NCBI GenBank assembly: GCA_019915015.1
Contig: JAHBBC010000026.1
Span: 124,001 to 188,000 of the forward strand
Direction: 5' to 3'
Length of the DNA: 64,000 nucleotides
DNA from: Auriscalpium vulgare
Taxonomy: Eukaryota; Basidiomycota; Agaricomycetes; Russulales; Auriscalpiaceae
Part shown: piece by piece, positions 22,542 through 35,043 of the stretch
How positions within the stretch are numbered: position 1 is the first letter of the stretch
Layout of the letters: every line of letters starts with the position of its first letter
Position numbers and translations under genes: made by a program
The notes under the pieces: generated by a model
Seen by the model: only the letters and a program-made list of their open reading frames with translations
What the model was told of the DNA's origin: nothing
Database searches by the model: none

Positions 22542-24436
22542 ATGCAAGAATCATCGCTTTCCTACGACAGACAGGCGTTGTACTATGCTGCGCGGATATA
22601 TACCGCCAACGAACGTATCCGTGCTTTGCCGCTCTCTCACCGCACCCCATACTACAACCTCTATGCGAACGAAGTGGTGCGTCTCACATCATGTCTTTCC
22701 ATCTCCAACTCATCCATATGTTACAGCTTACCGCGCTGCGATATGTATCGAGCCTCACACGAGGTACCAACTTCCCAGAAATCATCATCAGAGCCCAAGC
22801 CGCTCTCCTGCAAGCGCCTACAAACGGCGCACAGGCGTGGTCTTTCGACCCTTCCGACGTCGAAATCGGCTTCTATGAGGTCGAGTACGCCGGGTATCGT
22901 TTTGCAGACGACTGGTGGAATGAATGTGCGTCGCATCTTGCCGTCATTGTCTGCGCGGCATTCATGCTCTCACTTAGCGGACACTGCTGCGCGGAATCGC
23001 TCTGCTCAGTTGAATGTGACCAAAGACGCCATCGTGGATGCGTACAGGCGTCCGGATACTGTGCCGACAAGCGTCAATATACAGCATATGCCTTCGCCGA
23101 TGTCGACCCCTATTTCTCTTGCACCCAGTCACTCTACTCCCTCGCCTGCTCTGCCAAATCACCATGCTTTTCGAAATGCAGTCAATCCACGCATCCCGTC
23201 GCCAAGTCAGCCTGCTCCAATATTGTCGGCCGAGCGCAAGCGTGTCCACAACGGCGACCACGACAACTCCGCCGAGGACAGCACTCACGCACCGAGCGCA
23301 ACGAAACGGCCGCGGGGGCGGCCGCGGAAGAGCGAAGCACGGCCAGCGAGCAAGATCATCTTCGTCCATCGCCGCCTGGATCAATACGAAGGCGAATCAG
23401 AGCTGCCCGCCGATGCGATCATCGTGCGCATCAACTCCAGCAGGTATCTCGTCGGCTTGTCGTCTTCTGCTCGCAATATCGTGCGTGTAATATGATGTTC
23501 GTTCTACTTTGTTTGTTGATCGTTTGACAGGCGCAGTGTGAGGCGTGCAACGCTGCTGGGGCAGCATGTTTCAAAGGGCCGAATGAGGCCTGCACACTGT
23601 GCTCGCTACGAAAGCGGCCGTGCAAGCAATTAGCCCTTGCTACCCATGCAGAGACTCTTCAAGACAACGCACGCGCGCAGAAAAGCAATAGAATATTGGA
23701 TTACTTTGACAAGCTTCCGGATACTAGCGGTGAGGGTCACGCTCACGTTTCCACTCACCGTTCCTAAACGTAGTATTTGCATCCATAGCTGCCGCCAGCG
23801 GCATCAAGCCAGGGATCCTGATCGGGCAGGGTGCCCAAGAATTCGCACCGCGCCGCCTGACGTATACACACGAGCGCGGCGGGCTCCCGCGCGACACCGT
23901 CGTCGTCATTGTCAAGCAGGGCCAGCCTGCAGAAGTCATCGAGTACGCAGTGGGGCTGTATTCCCAGAATCAGAGCTCAGTACGCCCGTCCTCCGCGTCG
24001 TCGCCGTTTTTCAGACTCACGTCGTTGCAGACCGCGTGTATGCAGTGCGCGGAGCGCAATGTGCCGTGCTTTCCGGGCCCGGGCGATGCGTGCACGTTGT
24101 GTGTGCTGCACGATGAGCCGTGTGCGGTAAGCGGGGCGGCAGATCTGCGGCTGGTAGACGTGCTGATTGTGTGTCCAGATTTTTGTGCACGATGATATGG
24201 AGGACACTACCTCGAAGGCCGACCTCGAGCTGAGACGCTCCGCCTGCCCCGCCAATCCACAGCATCATGCGCAAGGTGCACGCGGACTTCCACGTACTGC
24301 CGACCCTCGCCGCGCCGTGCAAGGACGGGCTGTATGTCGTCCCCAAGGGGCACTTTGTTCTCGCGTTGCGCGCTGTAAGCCAGCGAGACCCGACGCTGCG
24401 ATGTGCATCGCTGTCGATGCGGGCGCCGCTGCCTAG
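22542..24436 (+). CDS. Shortened gene 1, copy 2: two Zn2Cys6-like cassettes
   Basis: Exons 22542-22676, 22727-22925, 22978-23480, 23531-23729, 23789-23979, 24031-24126, 24179-24436 (about 526 aa). Same content as the copy at 60: N-terminal region, AT-hook, and two clusters of spacing C-X2-C-X6-C-X7-C-X2-C-X6-C. A C-run one base shorter than in copy 1 (near 24247) puts the last exon in another frame, so the C-terminus differs completely and ends in AVDAGAAA. Either one copy has a sequencing error in the run or the C-termini are under no constraint. Function unknown. Confidence 0.65.
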
Positions 24437-24698
24437 CGCGTGGATCCCAGCGGCCACCCGCCTCGCGCCCGCCCTCGCGGACCTAGACTCGCGGTCAGAT
24501 GGGATCGCGGGCGGCAGCCCGCCATGCTGCAGCACTTACTCTCGCAGTGACGGCACACGGACAACGGTGCGCCTCGCGTGCGCGGACGCCGCTATTGTGC
24601 AGAGCATCCTGCCTTCGGTGCTCCAAGACAGGCCCTGGCACGGCCAGCGATCAGACCGTGACGAAGGCGGTGGAAAGGGGCGAGCAGTCAACGGTTAA

Positions 24699-25765
24699 CA
24701 ACTTTACATTGAGGGACTATGTACATAGTGCATCGCTACACACTAACAACACCACAATTGTGCCAAATCATAAGTACTCGAGGATACTGCGATCAAATAG
24801 AATGAAGAACAAGAATGTCACAACCTACAAATGAAAAGCGGCGCCGAAATGTATAACCCTACAAACATATGGGGACGTCTACTGTATATGACAAAATAAC
24901 AGTGCGCTCAAGAGCATTCACAGACGTGACAAATAGGAGTAAGTATGGTAAAATACCGACATGCAAGCCCGCTGTCGCTGCGGTCGGCAGCTATGCGCAG
25001 CGGCCTAAGTAGCCCGCTACGACAAGCATGGCCCATCATCAGCGTCAGACCACGACAGATATGGCAGAACAACATACCGGCAAAGACAATCCCAACGAGG
25101 GATGGCGCGGAAGAGCGGGAAGAAGAGGGAGCGGCGACGACGAATGGCGTGGGCTAGAGGGAGAGCGGGAAAAGGCGAGGGCCAGAGAGAGAGACGGCGG
25201 GGGAAAAGCTGATGCTTTCGAACGCCCGCGCCGCTGTGATTTATACGTTGCGACCCCGCGGACATCCCCGCCGGGTAATGTGACACGCCCACCCCGAAAC
25301 ATGAAACATAGCAGCACTTACGTCTCTGTGTGAACGTCGAGCTGAGGGACTCGGCCCTTCCAGCATCGCGGCAGTTCGCATCGCCCGGATTTAAACCGTA
25401 TTCCCGTCATCCGAAAGAAAACGCCGGCCGACCGCGAGCAGCATTCCAGCAAGTCGGGAGTCGATGTTGCTACATTATAGGATCGTCGGTGTGGTTGATG
25501 CGAAGGGCGCGCGCGATGGAGATGTGAATTTAGACGGAGATGAAGGGCAACCGCCCGGACGGCGCGATGGATTCAGTAATTCCGCGCATGCGGGGGACCA
25601 TGAGCCCACGGAACGGCGCGACGTCCTGCAAGCAGCGTTGCGCGGTCGGCGGCAATGCGGAGGAGCACGCCCGCGTTCTGAACGAGGCAACCGACCACCG
25701 CGACGGCTGTCAATGCTGGACCGAAAATTTCGAGCTGCGGGGCAGACGGTACATCAGCGCGATGG
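24699..25765. other. No gene identified (unit copy 2)
   Basis: Same sequence as 2218-3284: AT-richer non-coding start, then a low-complexity Arg/Glu/Gly-biased part. Confidence 0.5.
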
Positions 25766-27903
25766 CTACTGCTGAACGCTCTGAGGAAAGAGAAAGGACG
25801 CCCCATAGATTGCCAATAAGATGTCAGGGTGCGGATCCCACACGAGGCTCTCGTCATCGACCCTCGCCGTTGTTGCGCCGAGCGCGCCGTTCCCGATACA
25901 GCGCTGCATCCAAGTCAGCACGCAAATAATACCTGAAAGGACACCGGCAGAATTGCGAGACCGCAAGGGTCTGAACTTTATTCTGCGATCGCGCCGCAAG
26001 GCCTCACTGGGAAAGGAAGCATATGAGTATTTCTGGATGAAAAGAAACGGGGCGACGAACCTGCAAATCGGCGAGACGCGTTGGGACGGCGTTTCGTCGA
26101 TGTGACAGCACTGAGCAGCTGGACCGCACAAGCTCCCTGCACCGCCGAGTGCTACGTGCAAATCGGCAGCTAGAACGTCGCGCATGGAAGGCAGGTCGCG
26201 CGGGTTCACTTGCTCCATCGAGGACCGCGGCTGCCGATTTGTCTGCCCATCGCCGGAGCTCCGCCGGACGCGTACCACTCGCGCGCTCGACGGCACAAGT
26301 GAAGACTTACCAGGAGTTGAAAGGAAATGCCTTGCGGCTAACGCACGCTCGAGCGTGAACGCAGCAAGCATCGGCGATTTTATTGCCCAGACATTGCGAG
26401 GGAGTGGCGGAGCGGCGCTCACCAGTATCTCAATGCAGTGCTGGGACCGCCCCGAAGCTGAGGCTGTAGGGTGCCCTCGTCTGGGCCCTTACTTATCTGC
26501 GCTCCACGTACAGCCGCGCTCTCCATACACACGGCGTAATCACATCTGTGCAGGTGGAGAACGGGGACAACCCATTCTCGGCACCTTGCAGCGGATGTGC
26601 TTGCAGTGGAGGAAGGGGCGGCGCTACGCGGAGACTGAGGTGCGGACGAGGAGGACGGTCTGATATCGGCGGCGAAGCGGCGAGCCGGTTGGACGAGGCA
26701 TCCTGCGCACAGAGTTACAAACGGCCGCCTGTGTCTACGCATGGATGTCCGATTCGACGTGGTGCGTACCTGGAGTGATGATGGCGGTCGTCGGAGCACT
26801 ATGTACACATTTGCGCGGCCTCTACATGATACCATAGTCGGTGCAAGAGTACAATGACTGGACTGGACACGCACCAGGGTGGTAGCAGCGGAAAGAGCGA
26901 CGGCTGCGCTCGCTCGCGTTGGTGTTCTGCACCATCGCGCGCGCATGAGGGCTGGTAAGAGATCGTAAATGAGCTCTTAGCACACATTTCACAGGACTGG
27001 GGCGCACCTGCAGCTTCGTGTACGTATCCCGCTCGATTATCAGCAGCCGGACGACCGAGGTATGCGCGACAAAGATGAGCCGAGGTCGCGCTCGTTGAGA
27101 GGCACTGTTTGCGGCCACTTGAGGTGACAACCGCGCTCCAGCACACGCGTTTAGCACCCTTTGGCGCAACGAGAATTAGATCAATTGCGCTGCATAGATT
27201 GGACAGGATGGCGCACCGAGTCTACCAAGGTGTATGCGCGATGATTCGTACAGGGCGGCCGGTGAACGTGATGCGCTGGGGGCAGTACGAACGCGTTAAG
27301 CAGGAAGGAATGCTGGACGCGCGACCAACTCGTTGCAGGCCGCGTTCTGATTCAGATGTATTGAGTCAGATGGCGCATGGATGGATCATAGCCGGCGCAC
27401 GAAGCTCGGGGAGGATGTGCAGTGGGCGTATGCGCGTTGATTTGGACCGGCGTGACGTGGATGTGGATGCTGGGCAGCCTACCGGCGTGCAGGCTGCGAT
27501 CTAGGTCGACGTCGTCATTGATTGCTGCGCCTGCCTTGATGAGCAGCCGTGCCTGCGACGCCGGATAGTAAGCCAACAGGCATGTTCAACCACGGTCAGA
27601 GACTCACTTGTGTGCGTTCTTAGCGCAAAGCCGTCGTGTTGCTCGCCCATATCGAATGATCTGCCCGCACGCGTGAGATTGCAGGACGCGGGGATTAAGA
27701 GCATCACGAGGATATGGGGACAGTGTGTCAAGAAAGAGAAAGTGGAAAAGACGACGGGCGTGTAGACGAGTAACTGCGGTGGACGCGCGGGGTAAAAGAG
27801 CGCGAGAGTGCAAGTTGCGCGCGCCGTGGTCACAAGGCGCTGGCGACTTGGCTCGCTCGACGACTTGGCTCACGCGCGCCATGGGCACAGTCGACTGCGA
27901 CAC
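25766..27903 (-). other. Unresolved minus-strand gene-like region, copy 2
   Basis: Same as 3285-5422 with one base substitution seen near 25830; the ankyrin-like fragment is at about 27501-27553. No joinable exon chain found. Confidence 0.2.
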
Positions 27904-28187
27904 TAAGTGTATGCAATACTTTCTGCTTCAAAAATACTCATGCAGCAACCTATCCAGACAGACTTCCGACGACGTGCCCCCTTGCTCTCCCGGCGCTTTC
28001 GCAAAGCTTCAGCTGCCTGCTTACAATCTTGCGTGGATCTGGCTGCATCGCGGCGGCCTCGGACATGGATGCGCATGGGAATATTGCCAGGCCAGGCCGA
28101 AAATCAATCATGTCAAGGGCGGAATTATGATCGCACCTTGTGCGTCAAGATCCTCGACTCTCAAAAGGTAACTCGGCACAAACCCCC

Positions 28188-28258
28188 GCATCATTCAAAG
28201 GGTGACAAGAATGGCTCCAAGGCTCTGGAGGCATTCCTGGCACCCTTTGAGTGATGCT
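28188..28258. repeat. Imperfect 71-nt hairpin (unit copy 2)
   Basis: Identical to the hairpin at 5706-5776. Confidence 0.6.
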
Positions 28259-28722
28259 GAGGTATCCCGGGGATTCTGTAAAATCATTGAGTAGTCCCTC
28301 TGCATTGCTGAAGCCATGCAGCGTGCACAGATATTGTGATCGGCACCCTTGCCAACCCCCTCCCAGCCTCACTTTGGGCCCCGGTTATCTGATCCACCGG
28401 GAAATGAAGGCCAGGCTTACCAATTTCCAATCGGTCGCCACCTCGGATTGTGACAGCTATTACTCCTTTCCCTGTCAGTAAGCTTCAATTCACCTGTCCT
28501 CGAAAACGTATTCGGCTCCTAGTTCCATGGGAACCGGGGCCCACTTCCCATCCGCACAGGTCCGCCCCCGTCCACCCCTCGCACACGCACGTCCAATTGA
28601 ACTCTCCTCTATACCACCACCATCGATCCACCGCCTTTCTGTCGACCTCATTGCGACTGCCCGCGTTCGTATCTCTTGACCACGTCGTGAGTGCTTTTCT
28701 TCTGAACGTTCATATTTGATCA

Positions 28723-31700
28723 AAGGCTCACATGTGCTCTAGGGAGCCTCCAGCTCTCATTGTGCGCGTCAGAGGTCATCGAACGCGGAAACCAGACGAC
28801 GCGCGCCTCGCGTGTGAAAAAGCCGACGTCGGTCCGACGACGACTCGAGTCACTCAGCACCAACCTCGATCAGTATCCCGCTGGCGACACCAGCATTCCT
28901 TCTACCTACGTCGGACTCTCTACTTCAACCTCTCATGAAAATGCGGGCTCGAGCGCCTTGCTCTGCTGGCACATTGTGAGCATATTCATACCCCTTCTTC
29001 GCGCTTGAAGTTGATCTGACGACGGACGCTCATTCTTCTGAAGCTCGGAATTCGTCAATTCTGCCCTCTTTACGACAGCGGGGCAAATCTCGCCGTGAGT
29101 CGTGCCGAACACGTGTCTTTGCGCCTTGCAGAGACGTGCGATCATATCGATGACCGCGGATCGTTTGAGATCGCACGACTGAGTCTTTGCGCGGAACAGA
29201 TGGCTGGTTAGTATATTGTTCTCCTTCTTCTGCCCCTAGAGCCCGCCTAATAGTCCGGCTTCTGTAGCGCCGAGATTCTCCCCTGCAACTCGAGACGCGC
29301 ACTCCGAGCTCAAGCGGCGGACCTGGCGAGCAGCGACATCGAGGCGGCGAGCGGGAGCAGCGCCGCACTTGCGATGGTAACGTCCTTCTTGCGAACAGCT
29401 GCAGGCCGCCTGCGTCCCTTGCCACTGTCGCGCTCAGACCCAGAGCATGCGGGTACAGAGGAAGCTCAGAGTCGTTCAAGTCGAAACAGAAAAAGCCGAC
29501 GTCGGACCGACGACTCGAGTCGCTCAGCACCGTCACCTCGGTCAGTATCCCGCTGGCGACACCAGCGTTCCTTCTACCTACGTCGGACTCTCTACTTCAA
29601 ACTCTCGTGGCAATGCGGACTCGAGCGCCTTGCTCTGCTGGCACATGTGAGCATCTTCATACCCATTCTTCTCGCTTGAAGTTAATCTGACGACCGACGC
29701 TCTTCTTTTGAAGCTCGGATCTCGTCAATTCTGCCCTCTTTACGACAGCGGGGCAAATTTTGCCGCGAGTCGTGCCGAACACATGTCTTTGCGCGCGCGC
29801 TGCAGGATCATATCGATGACCGCGGATCGTTTGAGATCGCAGGACTGAGTGCTTGCGCAGAACACAGATGGCAGGTTAGTATATTGTTCTCCTTGTTCTG
29901 CCCCTTGAGCCCGCCTAACAGCCCCGTCTTCCACAGCGCCGAGAGTTTCCCGTCCAACACGACACGCGCACTCCGAGCTCGAGCGGCGGACCTGGCGAGC
30001 AGCGACATCGAGGCGGCAAGCGGGAGCAGCGCCGCAATCGCGATGGCAACGTCCTTCTTGCGAACAGCTGCAGGCCGCCTGCCTCCCTTGCCGCTGTCGC
30101 GCCCAGACCTGGAGTATGCGGGTACAGAGGAAGCTCAGCGTCGTGCAAGTCGAAAGAGACCCTTGCGCGCGCGCGCGCTGAAGAGACATTTCCTCGACAT
30201 CGCGACTTACGAGTGAGTATTCGCGTGTGCTCTTATCTTTCACAGTATCCTCACGGTTCTCTCGCGACAGCTATGCTCCTTCTGCCAAAGATTTACGACC
30301 ACGATGCCTGTGCCGTGCCGTATCTACGTCGTCGTCCTAGTCTTCTCCAGGACACGCGCCTTCTGCTATGGACGGTATCAACATACTTTCAACAAGATGC
30401 ACACGGGCGTTTAATCACACCTGGTACGTGTGTTGTCTGTTAAGCGTATCGTAGCAGTAACTAATCAATGAATCAAACAGAAAACGGGCTACTGTACCCA
30501 GGTTGAAGACACGGCCCGACGGACGGGCGGCACTCGCTACTGCACGCACGCCTGACACCGCCCCCATTGAGTCTGCACGCACGCAGTGGTCCTCCGCAGG
30601 TTATGCGGTCGAGCGCACGGCGTTCGAGTGCTCTAACCGCGCTTTCTCCGACGATCCAGTCAGCGGAGCCGCGCCAACAACTGCTTACGCATCGTGCATG
30701 CGCAGAACAACGTGCCAACGGGATCAGGAGCGTCCGATATAAATGCACTCCTAGGTGCTTAGTGGAATGGTACGCAGTTTTGTTTTTCGAGCTTTCTGAG
30801 CCCAAAACTGACGCTCCATTGCAGTCCATGTCCGGCTACCCAGGCCGTAGACGTGCTCGCCTGGGCGCCCGACAGTCCGCAAGCACGCGCGGTGCCATTA
30901 TCCCTTCACGAATTTCACCCTCCAACAGGCGCTGCGCGAGCCCGTGCTGTCCAGCAGCTCCCTCCCTCTCCTCCGTTCTGAAAATTGTCAGCTTCCTCCA
31001 ATTCGAGCGCATTCAAGGGTCCCCAAGTCTCGGCGTTTGCTGTGGCTTTCATTGCGCCGGCGGGTCTGTCCCGATCGTCAAGTCCCAGCGCACGGACGCT
31101 CTATCGCTACATGCGTGCCGCAGCGCCGCATCATCTCTGAATCCGACAGCCGCTCGATCCATGCCCACTTCCCTGTCAGCGGCCAGCTGAGGTCTCTCGA
31201 AAACCACGACGAGCGCCCTCGAGGAGGCTTCTGCCTTGTGAGTTGTTCTTGACAAGGACCAGCAAGCTTACTCATTCCTGAACAACAGTGCGTGCTTTCA
31301 GTCGTCGCGGGCGCAGTGTACTAGTCGCTTCGCCGTAAGGTGACGCCACATGCATACAGGGTCCGTCGTCCGTCGTTCAAGCACAAGCAGCACAGGCCTC
31401 GTGCCGCACGTCAAGTCGTTCAACAATCGGACCGCAGATCGTGCACGCGCGTAGCACACGCGGCCCAAACGGTGCCTCTCATGCATCCACGGAGAATCTG
31501 CCGCCGCCGCTCGCTGAAGCGGCTGTCCAGGTCCGGCGGGACGATCGACAACGACGACCGGCACCTGGAGAGTCGCCGCCAACCTTTCCACTGCCACAAA
31601 GCCCACGTGCGCCGTGTCGATCGCGCTGCTATCCATCCTGTGCGCTGTTTCTTCGACGCACGCTTCTGTATCGTGAGTTTGTTCCACATCCTTGCCGGCA

Positions 31701-33142
31701 ACTCACTCATTTTCATGTATCAGTGCATGCGCTACACATAACCGATCACACAAGGTGCATTTTCATGCGCAGGCATGGCGCACGCCGATGGTGCCTGTGA
31801 CAGCGAGCACTCCATGCGTTCGTTGTCCGTCACGTCCTGTGTAGGCACTGTGCACGCCACGCCGCACTGAGACTTCGTCCTCGCCCGCGTTGCATGCCGC
31901 CGACTCCCGCCGCACAGCCTGCGCACGGACCATCCGCAGTGTGTGGGCGGCCCAGGTCCATCGCAGGCGAACATGCCGCAAGCGTCGCCTCACGTGCCGG
32001 CAAATGCATCGCCATTCAACGGCGCGCTCTTCCCTCAGCTGTCGGGTACTCCGCCCCAGCGTCCCGGCAGTTCTCCCCGCAGCAGGCCATCTGTATGCTC
32101 ACAGGCCCTCCACCGTTGGCTCAGGAACAGGAACGATTCACCGGTTCTGGCGGCAATACACGCAGCAGCACATGCCCGATACAAAGACAGAATGCTCGAC
32201 TCCCTCATCGCTTTGCCTCTTGCTCGCGGACATGGCAAACGCCGACGCGTGGGTGCGACGTCGACACCGCGCTCTCGGCCGCCGTCGCAGCTAGCTCGCC
32301 ACCGATCTACAAACGGCCAACTCCGTCCATTGCGCGCACGAAGGTTCCCAGCATGCATTTCGCCCCAGAATTGCCTGCGGACGACGCCAGCCTCGCGACA
32401 GGGTCACACGGCATCCGCGCGTGGACCTCATTGTCGCTCACCTTCGCCGGCGCCGCCGCGGGTAACATGGCGGGTACGACGCCGCACTCCAGCGCGGGCG
32501 ACTCGAGAAGCAGCAGCAGGCGTTCCCAGCCACAAATGACCTGCCGTGCAGGAAGTCCATGTCCACCGGCGACGACGCGCGCGGGCTTGATGCGTTCAAG
32601 TCGCGCGCCGAACGGGTCCAGAAGTCACGAGCGCGCGATGCAGCGCCCTGCGCAAAGTCGCTGTCAGGAATGTTTGCGCGTGCGTATCACCCTGAGCACA
32701 ATCGTGCGATGTCTAATATTTTTGCAGTACAGTAACAGGCCGTGCCGTCGCCCCGACATCGAGCATCCGGCACATGTCTATGTGTGCAGACTCCGTCCTC
32801 GGCCCATCAACATTGGCCCCGCGTCAGCATGCCACCTCCATCTCCATTAATGGCCGACTTGTGGTGCTTCCGTCCAGCGTGCTCAAACATCGTGAGTTTG
32901 TACTTTGATCTGTGGAGGGAACTTTCTCATTCTCTCGTTGTATCAGTAAGTGCGGCGCCGCAAAGACAACGTGCTCGAATGCCCCGTAGCATCGTCGGAG
33001 TCGCCGAGCACGACGTAGGCGCCCTGCGCAGCGCACCGCGCTCATGCGTCGACACTGTGCTCTCAGTGGCCATCGCAGCTATACGTGCTCGCCACCGGTC
33101 CACGGTCCTCTGCAAGACGCAGTTGGAACGAGTCTTCTAGTC
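28723..33142 (+). other. Unassigned spliced-looking region (unit copy 2)
   Basis: Equivalent to 6240-10640 but uninterrupted, so it is the best copy for building a model. The exon-like stretch ending SISINGRLVVLPSSVLKH, followed by gtgagt, is in frame here. Frames between neighbouring stretches still do not all agree. Confidence 0.3.
28817..30158. repeat. Internal 672-bp tandem duplication (unit copy 2)
   Basis: Same as 6335-7675; the two repeats start at 28817 and 29490. One extra C in the first intron (near 28991) distinguishes it from copy 1. Confidence 0.85.
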
Positions 33143-34606
33143 CGCAAATATTTGCTCAAGGTCACCGACGCCAGCGACAGGATCACACGGCACCTGCCCG
33201 CGGACCTGATCGTAGTCACAGCTCGCAACAGGCGTGAACGTGCGCCGGCTCCCTCCGACGACGGTATGCCCACAGCAACACCCGGTGGCAACAAGGGTTG
33301 CTGCCACGCGTTCAATTACACCCCCATCATCGTCGATGGAAACCTCAGCAACCGCGTCCGCAGGCTTTAAAGCACCCGCTCATCAGCCCGCCCGCTGCCT
33401 CCTCTGCACCGCGTCATGGTGTCGTTTCCCCCCGTCGTAGACTCGCCCCTCCTGATGCCCTCGCATCCACCCAATCCCAGGCCCGGGTATGCAGTCACAC
33501 CAGCGCAGTAGGTGTGACGCTCGACCCGGTCGCGCCGGCACTGGCGCCGGAGTTCGACCTCCACCGCCCGCTGAGCGAGAAGTCGCTCTCAGGAATTCTT
33601 GCGCGTGCGTATCCCTGCTGCCAAAAATCGTGCGTTGTCCTAATATTAGCGCACATAGTGCATACATACATGGTGTCCGGAAACTCCACGTGCGGAGAGG
33701 CCATCCTCGATGCGTTTCCCGGCCGATTGGCAACCCGGGGCGCTGCGACGCTTAGCTGGTGGGAGGCGTAGGCGCGCCACTGCGACGATCAGCAGGGTGC
33801 AGGCAGCTGCAGCCCCGCCGCTGCATCGCGGACACGGAGCGCAACTGGCTCTTGTCCGTCGGTCAGGGACACGGACGCGGGGGCGCCATCAGCAGTGAGT
33901 ACGGACCTGCAAATCTGTGGCGCATGTGTGACATGCGCTGGCAGGACGTTGGACGTGCTTGCACGAGATGCACTTGCGCAACGGTCGGCCGCAACATACG
34001 AACATGGCGAGCCGCGGCACACATCAGCATTCGACGCAGGAGAGGAGTGCGGCGCGGGCAATGATTGGGACGGGAGCGGAGTGGGGAGGGGGCACGGCGC
34101 ATGCGGGCAAGGTGAACGGTGCCGCGGAGGTGTATGTAGCGCAGAGTGGTCGTATAATGAAAGATGAAGGCCGCGCGGCATCCGGACCAGCGGCCCACCC
34201 AGCGGCCCACCCAGCGGCCCACTGCACCCGCCCCGCGGCCATGACGAGCGCTCGCCAGCGGCTGTGACCCGGCCTCTACGCGCGGCGCTCGCTACAGCGG
34301 TCTGGAGGGCGACGAAGTCCTCGAAATATCGTCGCAAGATAAGATGCAGCGCGAGAGGGGCACCGCCGGCGATATATGCGGTGACCGGCGCGCGTGGCGG
34401 CGGATCTGGCTTCTTCCACGCTGCGTCCGCGCCTCCGCCTACCTCGTCCAACGGTGCGTGCAGAGGTGCGTGCAGAAGAGGAGATGAAGGCAACTGCTCG
34501 GCTGCACCAAGGCATCGTCCAGCCCATTACAGAGCTGATTTTCAGTTATCATTATGATTGTACGCAAGTGTAGCTATCGACTACTATGTACGAATATGAG
34601 GTTAGG
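33143..34606 (+). other. Unit tail with degenerate cassette fragments (copy 2)
   Basis: Equivalent to 20641-22104, with one base fewer in the C-run at about 33428. Contains the LPADLIVVTA fragment at about 33195-33225. No complete gene. Confidence 0.35.
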
Positions 34607-35043
34607 GTTTGGGTGACGTAGCCGGTCGCTCGCAAAACACGAGTCGTCCGGTCGTAAGTACTCGTCCGAGCCGTCGTCGTCCTTGCTACGCTTGTCACCA
34701 TGCTCGTATCCTCAGAAAGATCTCCAAATGGACTCCATCTGTGTCTGTCATGTCCACGATAGTATCCACGAGCGCGCAGCGTGTATGCGGACCAGCACGG
34801 TTGGCGTCGCTCTTTGCGTCATAAGTAATCGCCTTCCATTCGGTGAGCAAGGTCCGAGCAACGGTAGTTCCGTACTTACACTCATCGTAGCTCCTCCCGC
34901 CGGCCCTTTGCTGGCGATGCGCTACTCGGGCGGACACATAACGCAACCGATCGAGATCCCCGTCACGCTGACCCGTTATCTCCCCACCCCTATATGATCC
35001 CGCCTCGCTTGGAGTCCGCTACGACGAGTGCGCCAGACAAATC

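Larger units (their letters stand above)
22483..34984. repeat. 12.5-kb segmental unit, complete copy 2
   Basis: This is the only uninterrupted copy. It starts at the same base as window position 1 and ends where the next gene 1 copy starts at 34985 (repeat length 12,502). It contains a shortened gene 1 (22542-24436), an unassigned 4-kb region with weak minus-strand coding signs, the 672-bp internal tandem duplication (28817-30158), a spliced-looking unassigned region and a tail with degenerate cassette fragments. Confidence 0.95.
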
